Shown: piece by piece, positions 36,901-45,703 of the stretch
Layout of the letters: each line of letters begins with the position of its first letter
Numbering within the stretch: position 1 is the first letter of the stretch
Assembly (NCBI RefSeq): GCF_003268635.1
Contig: NZ_CP029639.1
Location: forward strand, 1,127,501 to 1,191,500
DNA: 64,000 nucleotides
Source of the DNA: Paenibacillus sp. DCT19
GTDB lineage: Bacteria > Bacillota > Bacilli > Paenibacillales > Paenibacillaceae
Direction of reading: 5' to 3'
The notes under the pieces: generated by a model
The model's database searches: none
What the model was told of the DNA's origin: nothing
Seen by the model: the letters and a program-made list of their open reading frames with translations, nothing else
Translations under genes and position numbers: made by a program

Positions 36901-37053
36901 ATGTGGAAATGGATATTTCATCTGTTGAAGGGGAAGATGGGGGATGAGCTTCTGAATCACTTCCATGAACCAAAGGAAATTCTTCAATATGTTGAGAATG
37001 GACAAGACAAAGAGGAAGAGAAAGAATCGATGTACCCCCAGTTAATAAGTTGA
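36901..37053 (+). pseudogene. Possible fragment of a third thioredoxin-like lipoprotein paralog
   Basis: A 50-codon frame whose middle (HEPKEILQYVENGQ) resembles the C-terminal helix of the next gene (TTPDEIVQYFEGK) and of the 31.2 kb gene (EPQDIIDFLEEKED). The lipobox, strands and a binding site are missing. It reads as the tail of a lost tandem copy. The resemblance is short, so this is tentative. Confidence 0.35.
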
Positions 37054-37095
37054 TAATTCGGGAGTTTCATTGCTTTCCAAGAGAGGATATGTAAT

Positions 37096-37476
37096 ATGAA
37101 AAAATGGTTCGTACTCGTTGTAGCGCTAATGCTTCTAATTTCCGGTTGTGGTCAGAATGATAAAGAGAAGGCCATCGATTATTTGGTGAACGGTCAAACG
37201 AATGATGTCTCGGTGATCGTGTTCTCTAACCAAGATTCTGATCGTGAATTCGTCGAAGATTTGCTGAAGAAAATACAAGATGTTAATACAAGCGTAAGGG
37301 CAGACAAACCGATTCAGCATATTAACTTCTATGATGTTAGTGTGGAGCAGAAGTTTGATTATGCCAAAATATTTGATCTCAGCACCTATCCGGTCATACT
37401 TGTATTTGAGAAAAATGAAATCGTGTTGAAGGCAACGACCCCTGATGAAATTGTTCAGTACTTTGAGGGGAAATAA
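37096..37476 (+). CDS. Small lipoprotein, thioredoxin-like fold suspected, paralog of the 31.2 kb gene
   Basis: A 126-residue lipoprotein (lipobox LISGC) with the same outline as the gene at 31199: VSVIVFSNQDSDREFVEDLL, HINFYDV, then FDLSTYPVILVFEKNEIVL with a conserved Tyr-Pro before a strand, and a C-terminal helix. It lacks a CxxC pair. The binding site is AGAGGA before the ATG. Function unknown; perhaps an envelope partner or immunity-like protein. A strong terminator follows. Confidence 0.72.
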   Translation: MKKWFVLVVALMLLISGCGQNDKEKAIDYLVNGQTNDVSVIVFSNQDSDREFVEDLLKKIQDVNTSVRADKPIQHINFYDVSVEQKFDYAKIFDLSTYPVILVFEKNEIVLKATTPDEIVQYFEGK

Positions 37477-37540
37477 GAAGTTACACGAGTCACTAATCGT
37501 TCAGTAAGTATTCGTTCTGTTAGAGACAGTAAAACTAATA

Positions 37541-37595
37541 AGCCGTATAACCACTTGCTATGATCCATAGCTGGTGCGTTAACGGCTCTTTTTTT
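37541..37595. terminator. Strong terminator between convergent genes
   Basis: A long hairpin: AGCCGT pairs with ACGGCT, with inner pairs CCAC/GGTG and GCTATG/CATAGC, followed on the plus strand by seven T. It ends just before the stop of the convergent regulator gene. Confidence 0.85.
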
Positions 37596-37599
37596 GCTA

Positions 37600-37998
37600 C
37601 TATGCTTTACCTTCCTCGTGTAACTGGCGCAAAAATTTCTTGATGTTCTCGGGAGCGCGGATAATCCCGTAGATTTTCACTTTACCAAATGCAGCTTGGG
37701 CTAATTCTAGCGATACATCCTTCGAAACAATCAATCCACCAATGACTTTGATACTAAGCTTGGCACCGTTCCGCAAAACGTCTTCCAATCGTTCGCGATC
37801 AAAATCCATAATTCCCATCACGTAATAATACTCTTCTCTGAACTGCTTCAGATCAGCTGCGTGACTATCCAATTGGTTACGAATTGCTATACGAATCAGA
37901 TCGGTACGATTCGTATAATACCCTTGATCTACCAGAAGGTCGATCTGCCCCAAATCAACAGGCCCGAGGTTAATGCTGACTTTCTCTAAGTCTGCCAT
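37600..37998 (-). CDS. CopG-type ribbon-helix-helix transcriptional regulator
   Basis: A 132-residue protein whose first 50 residues (KVSINLGPVDLGQIDLLVD, then YYTNRTDLIRIAIRNQL) give the strand-helix-helix pattern of ribbon-helix-helix DNA-binding proteins. The rest (about 60-132) is a helical and strand sensor or tetramerisation part. It is divergent from an ABC exporter gene, with three GGATTC repeats spaced exactly 11 bp in the gap, which is how such regulators typically bind. It probably controls the exporter and itself. Confidence 0.82.
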   Translation of the reverse strand: MADLEKVSINLGPVDLGQIDLLVDQGYYTNRTDLIRIAIRNQLDSHAADLKQFREEYYYVMGIMDFDRERLEDVLRNGAKLSIKVIGGLIVSKDVSLELAQAAFGKVKIYGIIRAPENIKKFLRQLHEEGKA

Positions 37999-38196
37999 TC
38001 TATCATCTCCATTAAGAGAACGTTCGATTCTCCAATATTTAGCGGCGCTCTTCGTTATGTGTGCATGTACATCTTATGTGTATTAATTAAGTCATCGTCC
38101 TCTTCATATTCATTGAATTTAGCTGTGTTGTCAAGGAAAGGTGAAATAATGCATATTGAAATATTTGGAATTGTATAATAATATATACTCCAATGA

Positions 38197-38234
38197 GAAT
38201 CCCAATGGATTCCAAATGGATTCTATGCGGATTC
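38197..38234. promoter_or_regulatory. Iteron-like operator: GGATTC repeats at 11-bp spacing
   Basis: GGATTC occurs at 38207-38212, 38218-38223 and 38229-38234, exactly one helical turn apart, with an inverted GAATCC at 38197-38202. Arrays of short repeats spaced by one turn fit cooperative binding of ribbon-helix-helix dimers. The site lies 40 bases before the exporter gene and is divergent from the CopG-type gene. Confidence 0.65.
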
Positions 38235-38272
38235 TCGACTAGTTATAATCCAAAATGAGAAAGGTGGATCAT

Positions 38273-40038
38273 ATGAAACCAAAACACACGATTTGGCGTT
38301 TAATGCGTTATTCTCTACAGTACAAGAGTAGCTACGTTATCCTATTTTTCACGATGATTCTGGGTATAGGGCTGGATCTGGGGATGGCTTGGTATCTGAA
38401 CCAAGTAACGAATGCAGCCATTGCGGAAGGTCAGGTTTTATGGAAGTCCCTTGCCTTAACTGGTGTCATTATTCTTCTGCTTAATGTGATTAACAGCTAT
38501 GTCGATACATACTTCAAGACCAGAGTATCCTCCAAGATCCGTAACCGCATTCGTCTGGATACATTGAAAAAACTACTTCGTTTGCCTGAGTCACACTATA
38601 ACGAGAATCATTCAGGTGAGCTGCTGAGCCGTATGACCAGTGATAACCAAGCCATTGGCCGTGCATGCACAGATACGATTATTGATCTCGTTCGCAGTCC
38701 GTTACTTGCCATCTTAGCCTTTGTCTATCTGTTAACGATCCAGTGGCAACTAGCCTTAATCTGTGTAATCATCGGTCCCATGACCGTACTAATCGGTGCA
38801 TTATATGGGAAATCCCTCAGGAGAAATTCACAGGAACTCCAGACCGGTGTCGGGAAAATGACATCTCTTCTGCAGGAGATCTTCGGCTCAAGTATTGTAT
38901 TCAAAACCTTCGGTTTAGAGAAAAAATTGTTCGGCAGATTCCATAAGAGCAGTGAGGACATCAGTCGCTTGGAGGTTGAAGGCGGGCGTATTCATGCTTC
39001 GCTGTCCGCTACAGCCATCGCGGTAGGACATTTTTCTTTTATCATTACATTCGTTATGGGCGCTCTCTTTGTGTCGAATGGTTCAATGACGATTGGTGGA
39101 TTAATCGCATTTATCCAGCTCCTGAATCACCTGACTTGGCCGTTCACAGGCATGGCATCACTCTGGGAGATTTACAACAAGCCCTTGGGGCGGCGGATCG
39201 TATTTTCAAATTAATGGATCAGAAGCATGAGTATACAGAGTTGCCTGAGCAGACGATTAATCAGCAACCTGCGTATTTGGAGGTAGATCATCTCACATTT
39301 GCCTATAACCCGAGTCATCCCGTATTACATCAGATTTCATTTGCTGTGCAGCCAGGGCAAGTAACTGCAATTGTAGGCTCTAGTGGCGGAGGAAAGTCGA
39401 CGATCTTTAAGTTGTTGTTAGGGCTATTCCAGCAAAATGAAGGTCAGATTCGAATCAATCATACGGATACGCAGTCAATGAAACTGGAGGAATTGCGAAG
39501 TTACTTTGCTCTTGTTCCTCAGGATAACATCCTATACAGTGGCACGGTTCGCGAGAATATCGCAAATGGCAATCTGAATGCCACGGAGGACGAGATCAGG
39601 TCTTCGGCACAGGATGCCAATGCGCTTGATTTTATTTTGGAACTGCCAGATGGATTCGAGACAGATATCGGTGAGGGGGGAACCTTTTTATCAGGGGGAC
39701 AGAAGCAGAGGATCGCCATTGCTAGGGCACTTCTCCGGAATGCTCCAATCCTTCTATTAGATGAAGCAACGGCTGCTCTGGATCGGAAGTCGGAAAGCTT
39801 AGTGCAGGGAGCGTTGGAGAGATTAATGGTCGGGCGAACGACAATCATCATTGCTCACCGGTTATCGACAATCCAGAATGCAGACGAAATCATCGTATTA
39901 GATCAGGGAAGAATTGTGGATCGTGGCAGTCATGAGCAGCTTCTGGCGGCTGGAGGACTGTACCAGGAGTTAGTTCACAAAGGCAATCAGACAGATATCA
40001 TCGTAGATCTTAATGTGGGTGGAGTGAGTAACGCATAA
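38273..40038 (+). pseudogene. ABC exporter (membrane plus ATPase domains), apparent frameshift in the middle
   Basis: This encodes a full ABC-type exporter half of about 588 residues. The first frame (38273-39214) has six membrane helices and the GELLSRMTSD coupling region. The second frame (to 40038) has Walker A VGSSGGGKST, signature LSGGQKQR, Walker B ILLLDEATAAL and switch His in IIAHRLST. The frames join if one G is added in GGG near 39166-39168, restoring MASLWGDLQQALGAADRIFK, the usual junction. This is a -1 indel, real or a sequencing error. ATG 38273 has AAGGTGG upstream. The exported substrate is unknown (lipid, peptide or drug). Confidence 0.85.
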
Positions 40039-40117
40039 GATGCATAGTGACCGATACGGAAGGAAATGGTAGGATGATGCTATATGAACTTCGGATATCA
40101 GGGAGGCAATTTAGCAG

Positions 40118-40861
40118 ATGAGTGAACTGAAACTACACGATGACACGTTGAGGGAGATAATAACGAAGGCGAAGGACTTTTTCAAAGCAGAGATTGTACC
40201 TAGTCATCAAAAGAATACGGAGAAACTTCGGAGATTAAAAGAATTCAATCTGAATCCTTTTCTGGATAAGTATAAAGCAAGCTTTCTAACAGGGAAGGAT
40301 GATCCGGAGAGTATCGCCAGAGCCTTAGTATATCCTCGTGTGTTGGGGACATCCATTAATACTATTTTTGGAGATCGGCTTCAGAAGTTCTGTAGTGAAG
40401 TGTTGGAAGGGTTCGCCTCGACTACATCGGGTATTGATATTGAATTCATAGATAAAGTGGATGGACGGAAGAAATACTGCCAGATCAAAGCCGGACCCAA
40501 TACGATCAATAAAGATGATATTGAGACGATCAAAGGTCATTTCAAAGCCGTAAAGAACCTTGCTCGAACCAATAAATTGAATGTAGGTACGGAGGATTTG
40601 ATCGTAGGTGTATTCTACGGTACTCGGGAGGATCTAAGTAATCATTACAAAGTTATCGATGCTGAGTATCCGGTCATTATTGGGGAGGAATTCTGGTATC
40701 GGCTAACGGGTGAAGCGGATTTCTATCAGAGAATTACCGATGCTATCGGGGATGTCGCTTCTGAAGTCGATAGCTCTGAATTAATAGAAGATGTGATTCG
40801 CTCCTTGGCGAAGGAGATTGAAGAGACATTGAAACCGAAGAAAATATTGACTGAGATTTAA
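40118..40861 (+). CDS. Type II restriction endonuclease, PmeII/EcoO109I-like
   Basis: A 247-residue nuclease of the PD-(D/E)xK kind. GIDIEF is followed by KKYCQIKAGPNTINKDD, giving the Asp-x(n)-Gln-x-Lys core. The remaining sequence (LGTSINTIFGDRLQKFCSEVLEG) recalls proteins annotated as PmeII-family type II endonucleases. The recognition sequence cannot be read. It converges on a cytosine methyltransferase gene across a bidirectional terminator, forming a restriction-modification pair. GGGAGG precedes the ATG. Confidence 0.72.
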   Translation: MSELKLHDDTLREIITKAKDFFKAEIVPSHQKNTEKLRRLKEFNLNPFLDKYKASFLTGKDDPESIARALVYPRVLGTSINTIFGDRLQKFCSEVLEGFASTTSGIDIEFIDKVDGRKKYCQIKAGPNTINKDDIETIKGHFKAVKNLARTNKLNVGTEDLIVGVFYGTREDLSNHYKVIDAEYPVIIGEEFWYRLTGEADFYQRITDAIGDVASEVDSSELIEDVIRSLAKEIEETLKPKKILTEI

Positions 40862-41040
40862 GAAGAGATTTAAGGTGAGTATCAACTCTAGTATAATCCT
40901 AGTAGAAGATGAAAATGCTGATTGTTACCTATACCATGTGTTAAACGAAATATGGAGTGGAACGAGTTTTCTTGCAGTAGCTAGTCGTGTTTGGATAAAA
41001 GATCGAAGTGAGGAGTCCAGTACCACCTTCGCGCATACCA

Positions 41041-41095
41041 AAAGGGGATGTCCCATAAGTCATGAACATGACGAGAGACATCCCCTTTATTATCT
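41041..41095. terminator. Bidirectional terminator between nuclease and methyltransferase genes
   Basis: AAAGGGGATGTC (41041-41052) is an exact complement of GACATCCCCTTT (41077-41088), with T-rich sequence beyond on the plus strand. It suits convergent genes. Confidence 0.8.
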
Positions 41096-41355
41096 TGATG
41101 TAATGAACCTGACGCACGGCTATTTGCCCCTATTTTCCGGGATCTGAGATCTAACGAATCACAGAGGCGTTATTGCGCCGATTCAGCTGGTTTTTTAGGT
41201 TTCGGCACCGTTGTGTGACGGAATAGCGTTACTGAGGTTCGTAACATTTTGCTAAACGTAGCTAATCCGCTGTTTAAGGTGTGTTAGGTTCGTTAGCGCT
41301 AGGAGCGAAGCGGAGTTCCTTTTGAGAGGGCTCCTCATCTATTGTACTATTTTAT
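41096..41355. other. Intergenic stretch with no supported gene
   Basis: About 260 bases past the terminator with several short complementary words (for example CGTTACTGAGGTTCGTAAC and TTAGCGCTAGGAGC). No coding frame is convincing. It may be a decayed repeat. Confidence 0.4.
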
Positions 41356-42702
41356 TTATTGCATCTGATTCAATACATTAACGATGGACAAGCCTACTGC
41401 CTTCGCCATGTTCACTGGAACGGCATTACCGATCTGTTTATAGGCATTGTTCATGGAGCAATCGAACACCCAGTCATCAGGGAAGCTTTGAATTCTAGCA
41501 TATTCTCTAACGTTGAATGGTCTAGTTTCGTCAGGATGACAGCGCTCCGTCTGTTTCTGAGCTGGGGAACACGTTAGTGTGAGTGAAGGCTCATCCCAGG
41601 ATAATCTGCGAGCCATGCCTGTTCTGCCTCCACCAGAGTAATAACTTTTGCCCATATACTGCATCGCAATGTTGTCAGGTAAATCTCTCCAGTATCCACC
41701 AGGAGGTACGAGATCAAGGACTGTGCGTTTAGATTCAGGGTACTTTGCACCTTCGGATTCAGGAACGTTCTGCAGCACATCTTTCAAGGTCAACTGGTAA
41801 CCGTAGGGTTGAGGAAGTTCATATTTCAGATCATATTGATCAACGAGATCATTCCGAATACCGATCATGACAATGCGTTCTCTTTTCTGAGCGACATCAT
41901 AATCCAGCGCACGTAAGACTTTCCATGTTACGGTGTAGCCGATCTCAGAGAATACTTTGAGCATAAGTGCGAACGTTCTGCCTTCATCGTGACTAATGAG
42001 TCCACGTACATTTTCCGCTAAGAAGGTCTTCGGTAGAAGCTGCTTGAGGAGCTGCGCATAATAATAGAACATCGTGCCGCGTGCATCGGATAAGCCCATT
42101 TTCTTACCTGCATAACTGAACGCCTGACAAGGGTATCCTCCAGACAACAGATCGAGTTCTCCAATCCCAATGTCTTTTACAAAGTTCTTAATACCTTGCT
42201 CTGTAACCTCGATAATATCCTTCTCGATGACGTTCCAATCTGGTCGATTCTTTCTCAGCGTCTTACAAGCATATTTATCAAACTCCACCAGACCTTTGGA
42301 TTCAAAACCCGCCTGTTCCAGCCCCAGCGCCAGCCCGCCGGCACCTGCGAACAATTCGATGGCGGAGTATTTCCTATTAGCGGTGATATTGTGAATATCA
42401 ATGAAGTCTTGACCCTCAAAGTCATCCACATTCACTTCTAAATCCTCATCGTGGGATTGTTCCACTAGCGTATCCGCTTCAAAGGGGAATTCAATCTGCT
42501 CGGACATTAGAATCTCTTCGAGTTCCACATCCAAAACTTCACACAAACGCATCGCGTTCGTTTTAATCGGGTTAAAGTTCGGCGAAAGCAACATCGAAAG
42601 CTGGTTCTTACTGATGCCTAACTGATCGGCTAATTCCTTCTGCGTGCTAATGCCGTGTTTATTCATATGTTGTCTTACTTTTTCTTTACTGAGTGTATAC
42701 AA
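41356..42702 (-). CDS. C5-cytosine DNA methyltransferase with N-terminal HTH domain
   Basis: A 448-residue enzyme. Residues 1-60 form a Cro/C1-type helix-turn-helix (STQKELADQLGISKNQLSML). An acidic linker follows, then the methyltransferase motifs I (ELFAGAGGLALGLEQAG), IV (GGYPCQAFSYAG, catalytic Cys), VI (ENVRGL), VIII (QKRERIVMIG) and X (KQIGNAVPVN). The start is a TTG at 42700-42702 with GGAGGG seven bases upstream. The longer frame runs back through the promoter. A fused HTH and an inverted repeat at the promoter indicate autoregulation, as for M.EcoRII/M.SsoII-type enzymes. Confidence 0.92.
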   Translation of the reverse strand: MYTLSKEKVRQHMNKHGISTQKELADQLGISKNQLSMLLSPNFNPIKTNAMRLCEVLDVELEEILMSEQIEFPFEADTLVEQSHDEDLEVNVDDFEGQDFIDIHNITANRKYSAIELFAGAGGLALGLEQAGFESKGLVEFDKYACKTLRKNRPDWNVIEKDIIEVTEQGIKNFVKDIGIGELDLLSGGYPCQAFSYAGKKMGLSDARGTMFYYYAQLLKQLLPKTFLAENVRGLISHDEGRTFALMLKVFSEIGYTVTWKVLRALDYDVAQKRERIVMIGIRNDLVDQYDLKYELPQPYGYQLTLKDVLQNVPESEGAKYPESKRTVLDLVPPGGYWRDLPDNIAMQYMGKSYYSGGGRTGMARRLSWDEPSLTLTCSPAQKQTERCHPDETRPFNVREYARIQSFPDDWVFDCSMNNAYKQIGNAVPVNMAKAVGLSIVNVLNQMQ

Positions 42703-42713
42703 TCGATAACCCT

Positions 42714-42761
42714 CCAATAGAGTTAAAAAAATATTTAACTTTAATAGGGTTATTATATTGG
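42714..42761. promoter_or_regulatory. Nested inverted repeats upstream of the methyltransferase (likely operator)
   Basis: AGTTAAA (42721-42727) and TTTAACT (42734-42740) are exact complements around six A/T bases, nested in CCAATA (42714-42719) and TATTGG (42756-42761). They cover the leader and promoter region of the methyltransferase gene, which carries its own HTH domain. Confidence 0.6.
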
Positions 42762-42837
42762 AGCGAACCGGGATAGTCAATGAAATGATAGAACATTCGT
42801 TTGGTTGTTCAACTTAGAAACTAAGGTCAACAGGGAG

Positions 42838-43000
42838 GTTTACACGGGTCACTCCGATGACAGAATAACCTTCAGATCGCTGTTACCCCAGATTTCTTTG
42901 ATTCCCTTTTACAAAGGGTGAAATCCGGGGATAAGCTTAAGCTTCCGATGTAGCTTTATTTCAGAAAGCTTTCAGGCGACCGCTCCGCTTCTTCTGGTTA
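42838..43000 (-). repeat. Palindromic intergenic repeat family, reverse-oriented full copy
   Basis: The complement carries the same blocks as 16396-16502: GAATCAAAGAAATCTGGGG and a tail TTATTCTGTCATCGGAGTG. The core at 42883-42934 folds (TTACCCCAGATTT against AAATCCGGGGATAA, inner CCCTTTT/AAAGGG). The further block GAAAGCTTTCTGAAATAAAG links it to the degenerate copy at 2487. It fills most of the gap at 42.78-43.1 kb. Confidence 0.75.
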
Positions 43001-43115
43001 TTTTTGACCCCAACGTTGATGTGTAAATGTTACATGTTGAACAGATTCATAATTTGAACTGGGAGGTGGGGAGTAGATGAGGGGCATGTAAGGGAGCAAC
43101 AGGGCAGTGTATCTA

Positions 43116-43520
43116 TCAGTGTACTCTCTTACTAATCGTTGTCCGATTTTCGGATATGATTTTCTTACCTGTGGCGAACTCGAGCAGACCAATCAGCAAG
43201 AACACAATTAAGAAGTACCATGATTTAGAGAAATCTGGGATGAAAGCGAGTAAGGATTGAATCACAACAAAGAGACTATCTGCCATGAGACAGATGCCAA
43301 AAGCTACGCCTGCTTGAGCACGTTTCCTCAAAAAGGATAGAAACCCGGTTAACACTGCTGCTACTGCAAGAATGACTGAGGGAAGGTACCACAATGTGCT
43401 TAATTGCTGATTGTAGAAGGCAAAATAATCGTCCTTAATGAAGTGCATCAGGTCATTATATCCTCTACTAACCACCAAGATCATGACAATAATTTTTGCG
43501 AAGAGCCAATCATTCTTCAT
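43116..43520 (-). CDS. Small integral membrane protein, four helices
   Basis: About 134 residues with four hydrophobic segments (roughly residues 7-25, 42-60, 74-95, 100-120) and a basic C-terminus. The start at 43520 (MKNDWLFAK) has AGAGGT eight bases upstream. The frame also allows an ATG six codons earlier without a site. I do not recognise a family. Confidence 0.62.
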   Translation of the reverse strand: MKNDWLFAKIIVMILVVSRGYNDLMHFIKDDYFAFYNQQLSTLWYLPSVILAVAAVLTGFLSFLRKRAQAGVAFGICLMADSLFVVIQSLLAFIPDFSKSWYFLIVFLLIGLLEFATGKKIISENRTTISKRVH

Positions 43521-43725
43521 AGGTATGTACCTCTGCATTAGTTATAATGTTGAGCTGTCTATATTATGCAATGGACTTTAATTAGCGTAACATATGGTGT
43601 ACAGAGAAACTACCGTTATCCATACATTTTGTTAAAATAATACAAATGGACTAGGGGTTTATAATTCTACTTTGTCAGTGATAAGCATTAGGATGAGTAT
43701 CTGATGGAGATGCATGGATCAACCC

Positions 43726-44094
43726 TCAGGAACAGATTGACAACGTATACGCACCTCCGTCATCGGAATAGACATACTCAGGTTGTTCGATAGAGCGATA
43801 TATTTGGGTGCCTTTGGGTAATATAGATGCCATGCCAGACTGGAAGGTTTTGTTCTGTTCATAACTGGAAGTAATACTTCCATAGGGTGCAGTTCGCACA
43901 GAGCTGAATTGTTCTTCATTAATTGTCTCGATTTTCTTATACAGGATCGACTCCATTATAAATATGTCATTGCTCTGATCCTCTTTCATAATAGTGCGAG
44001 CCATTTCTTTAGTAGCGCTAGTCTCTGTTGTGCAGCCGATCATAACTAATAGGGTAGAGGATATTATGAGAGAATAAAATACTCTGATTAGCAT
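43726..44094 (-). CDS. Small lipoprotein of unknown function
   Basis: 122 residues with signal peptide and lipobox (VMIGC), a short charged region, and a C-terminus rich in Tyr and Ser ending in Cys-Ser. AAGGAGGG is well placed before the ATG. No family recognised. It marks the left edge of the AT-rich accessory island. Confidence 0.62.
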   Translation of the reverse strand: MLIRVFYSLIISSTLLVMIGCTTETSATKEMARTIMKEDQSNDIFIMESILYKKIETINEEQFSSVRTAPYGSITSSYEQNKTFQSGMASILPKGTQIYRSIEQPEYVYSDDGGAYTLSICS

Positions 44095-44483
44095 CTGGAG
44101 CCCTCCTTTTTAAAATTAAGTAACACATCTGTTTCGGATCTTCCGGCATAGATCGAGAGATAGACAGGATTTTTCAGTAATTTAAAGTGGAAATAAGTGG
44201 ATTTATGTTAGATAATGATTTTAGGCACATTAATCTTTCTACAGTCCTCTATTTGTTTACTAGAAACACGAGTAATACTGTACATATTAATTGAATGGAG
44301 TCAAAGAAGAAATCTTTATCATTATGAGTTGTTAATTGAAATTATAGGTTGTGATGCGAATACGAAGAATGAGAGCAGAATTGAAACGAGAAGATTACTA
44401 CTCACAATAGCAAAAAGACTTAGATTATTTCTAGTTAGTAGATTAGATTTACCTACAATATTTGAGAAACAGGGAGATTATTA
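44095..44483. other. Intergenic stretch, weak ORF only
   Basis: AT-rich, about 390 bases between divergent genes. An 89-codon frame (44215-44484) runs through it but has no binding site and an odd composition. It probably holds promoters only. Confidence 0.4.
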
Positions 44484-45218
44484 ATGAATGAAATTATTTG
44501 GTTTGTAATTGGCATTTTAGCTCTATCAGTTATTGCTGGACTACTGCAACCTTCTAAGAAGAAAAAAGGAAGAAGGTCTGGTACCCGAAAGAAACAAGTT
44601 CCAAAAAAAGCAGTGAATAGTGGGTTTAATCGAGCCTCTCCTACATGCAGAGCTGACGAAGTAATTCTAACATTGCCATTAGATAAAATGACCGGGGCAG
44701 AATTTGAGCGGTTACTTACACTCTATTTTAGGGACAATGGCTATACAGTAAAAGAAGTTGGCGTTGGTGGTAGAGACGGTGGGGTTGATCTAGTTATTAC
44801 AGATAAGCGTGGTGAAAAAACAGCGGTTCAAGCAAAATGTTATGCAGATCATAACAAGGTTCAAGTGATGACTGTTCGTGAATTGGTAGGTGCTAAGAGA
44901 AATCATGACTGTATTTTGTCACTACTTATAACCACCTCAGATCTTACGGGTCCAGCTAGAAAAGAAGCAGATCAATTCAAAGTGGATTATTGGCACGGTG
45001 GTTTAGTAGACAGCAAGCTGCGAAGCTGGGGGAAATGGAATCCTTCCAATAAAAAAGCGAAGGCTGTTTCGGTGAGAAAAGAACAACCTTCATCTAAAAC
45101 AGTATCTTCTATACAGTGTAGCTGTGGTGCTCCAATGATCAAACGTAAAAATAAGGCAGGAGCTGCATTTTGGGGCTGTAGTAATTTTCCGAATTGTCGT
45201 AAAACGAAAGCTATCTGA
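44484..45218 (+). CDS. Membrane-anchored Mrr-type restriction endonuclease with C-terminal zinc ribbon
   Basis: A 244-residue protein in three parts. There is one membrane helix (residues 4-22) with a basic Lys/Arg stretch. An Mrr-like PD-(D/E)xK nuclease follows (about 60-175), with GAEFERLLTLYFRDNGY, GRDGGVDLVI and VQAKCYAD (Asp...Gln-x-Lys). The end is a topoisomerase-type zinc ribbon (CSCGAPMIKRK, then FWGCSNFPNCRKT). Such proteins cut modified or foreign DNA or act as defence effectors. The membrane anchor suggests action on incoming DNA. Modification specificity is unknown. Confidence 0.82.
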   Translation: MNEIIWFVIGILALSVIAGLLQPSKKKKGRRSGTRKKQVPKKAVNSGFNRASPTCRADEVILTLPLDKMTGAEFERLLTLYFRDNGYTVKEVGVGGRDGGVDLVITDKRGEKTAVQAKCYADHNKVQVMTVRELVGAKRNHDCILSLLITTSDLTGPARKEADQFKVDYWHGGLVDSKLRSWGKWNPSNKKAKAVSVRKEQPSSKTVSSIQCSCGAPMIKRKNKAGAAFWGCSNFPNCRKTKAI

Positions 45219-45242
45219 GTATGTCAAATTGACGGAAAAACA

Positions 45243-45278
45243 AAGGCAAAGCAACCAGTTAAACAGTTGCTTTGCCTT
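45243..45278. terminator. Bidirectional terminator between Mrr-type and XRE genes
   Basis: AAGGCAAAGCAAC (45243-45255) and GTTGCTTTGCCTT (45266-45278) are exact complements with a ten-base loop and A/T-rich flanks. It touches the stop codon of the minus-strand gene. Confidence 0.85.
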
Positions 45279-45636
45279 ATTTATGATTTGTTCTGTCACT
45301 CTTTAATATCTCTTTTAGAATGTTTCTAGATAATTGAATATTATCTAAAGATGCATCTCTCAACATGTCCACTACTTCTTGAATCATAATATCCGTCTCA
45401 GTTAAATCAATTTCATCATTCACATAAGCAAAAAGTTGAGAAACATTAACGTCCAAAGCTTCTGCAATTTTGCCAAGATTAATTAAAGAAACATTTTTCT
45501 CTCCACGTTCAACTTGTCCAATGTATGTAAAATGGAATCCGCCTCTTTCTCCCAGTGCCTCCTGCGATAGTCCCTTATCTTTCCTTAAAACCTTAATTCG
45601 TGCACCGACTAATTTTAGAATTTTTCTATCTTCCAC
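45277..45636 (-). CDS. XRE-family helix-turn-helix regulator
   Basis: About 119 residues. The N-terminal 65 residues are a standard Cro/C1 HTH (LRKDKGLSQEALGERGGFHFTYIGQVERGEKNVSL in outline; LGKIAEALDV). The C-terminal half is helical and acidic. The GTG at 45636 follows AGGGGG with proper spacing. Another GTG three codons earlier overlaps it. It is divergent from a HEPN-like gene, with an inverted repeat between them. Confidence 0.85.
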   Translation of the reverse strand: MEDRKILKLVGARIKVLRKDKGLSQEALGERGGFHFTYIGQVERGEKNVSLINLGKIAEALDVNVSQLFAYVNDEIDLTETDIMIQEVVDMLRDASLDNIQLSRNILKEILKSDRTNHK

Positions 45637-45703
45637 ACTATGCACCCCCTATATGTAAAAGTGTAGACAAGATTTTAGGGGGTAAACACAACCATTTAAA
45701 TCG

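Noticed and set aside
40875..41147. A 90-codon plus-strand frame between the nuclease and methyltransferase genes.
   Set aside because: It runs straight through the exact hairpin of a terminator and has no family likeness or good binding site.
44215..44484. An 89-codon plus-strand frame ahead of the Mrr-type gene.
   Set aside because: No binding site, odd composition and ends exactly at the next start. Probably a chance frame in AT-rich DNA.
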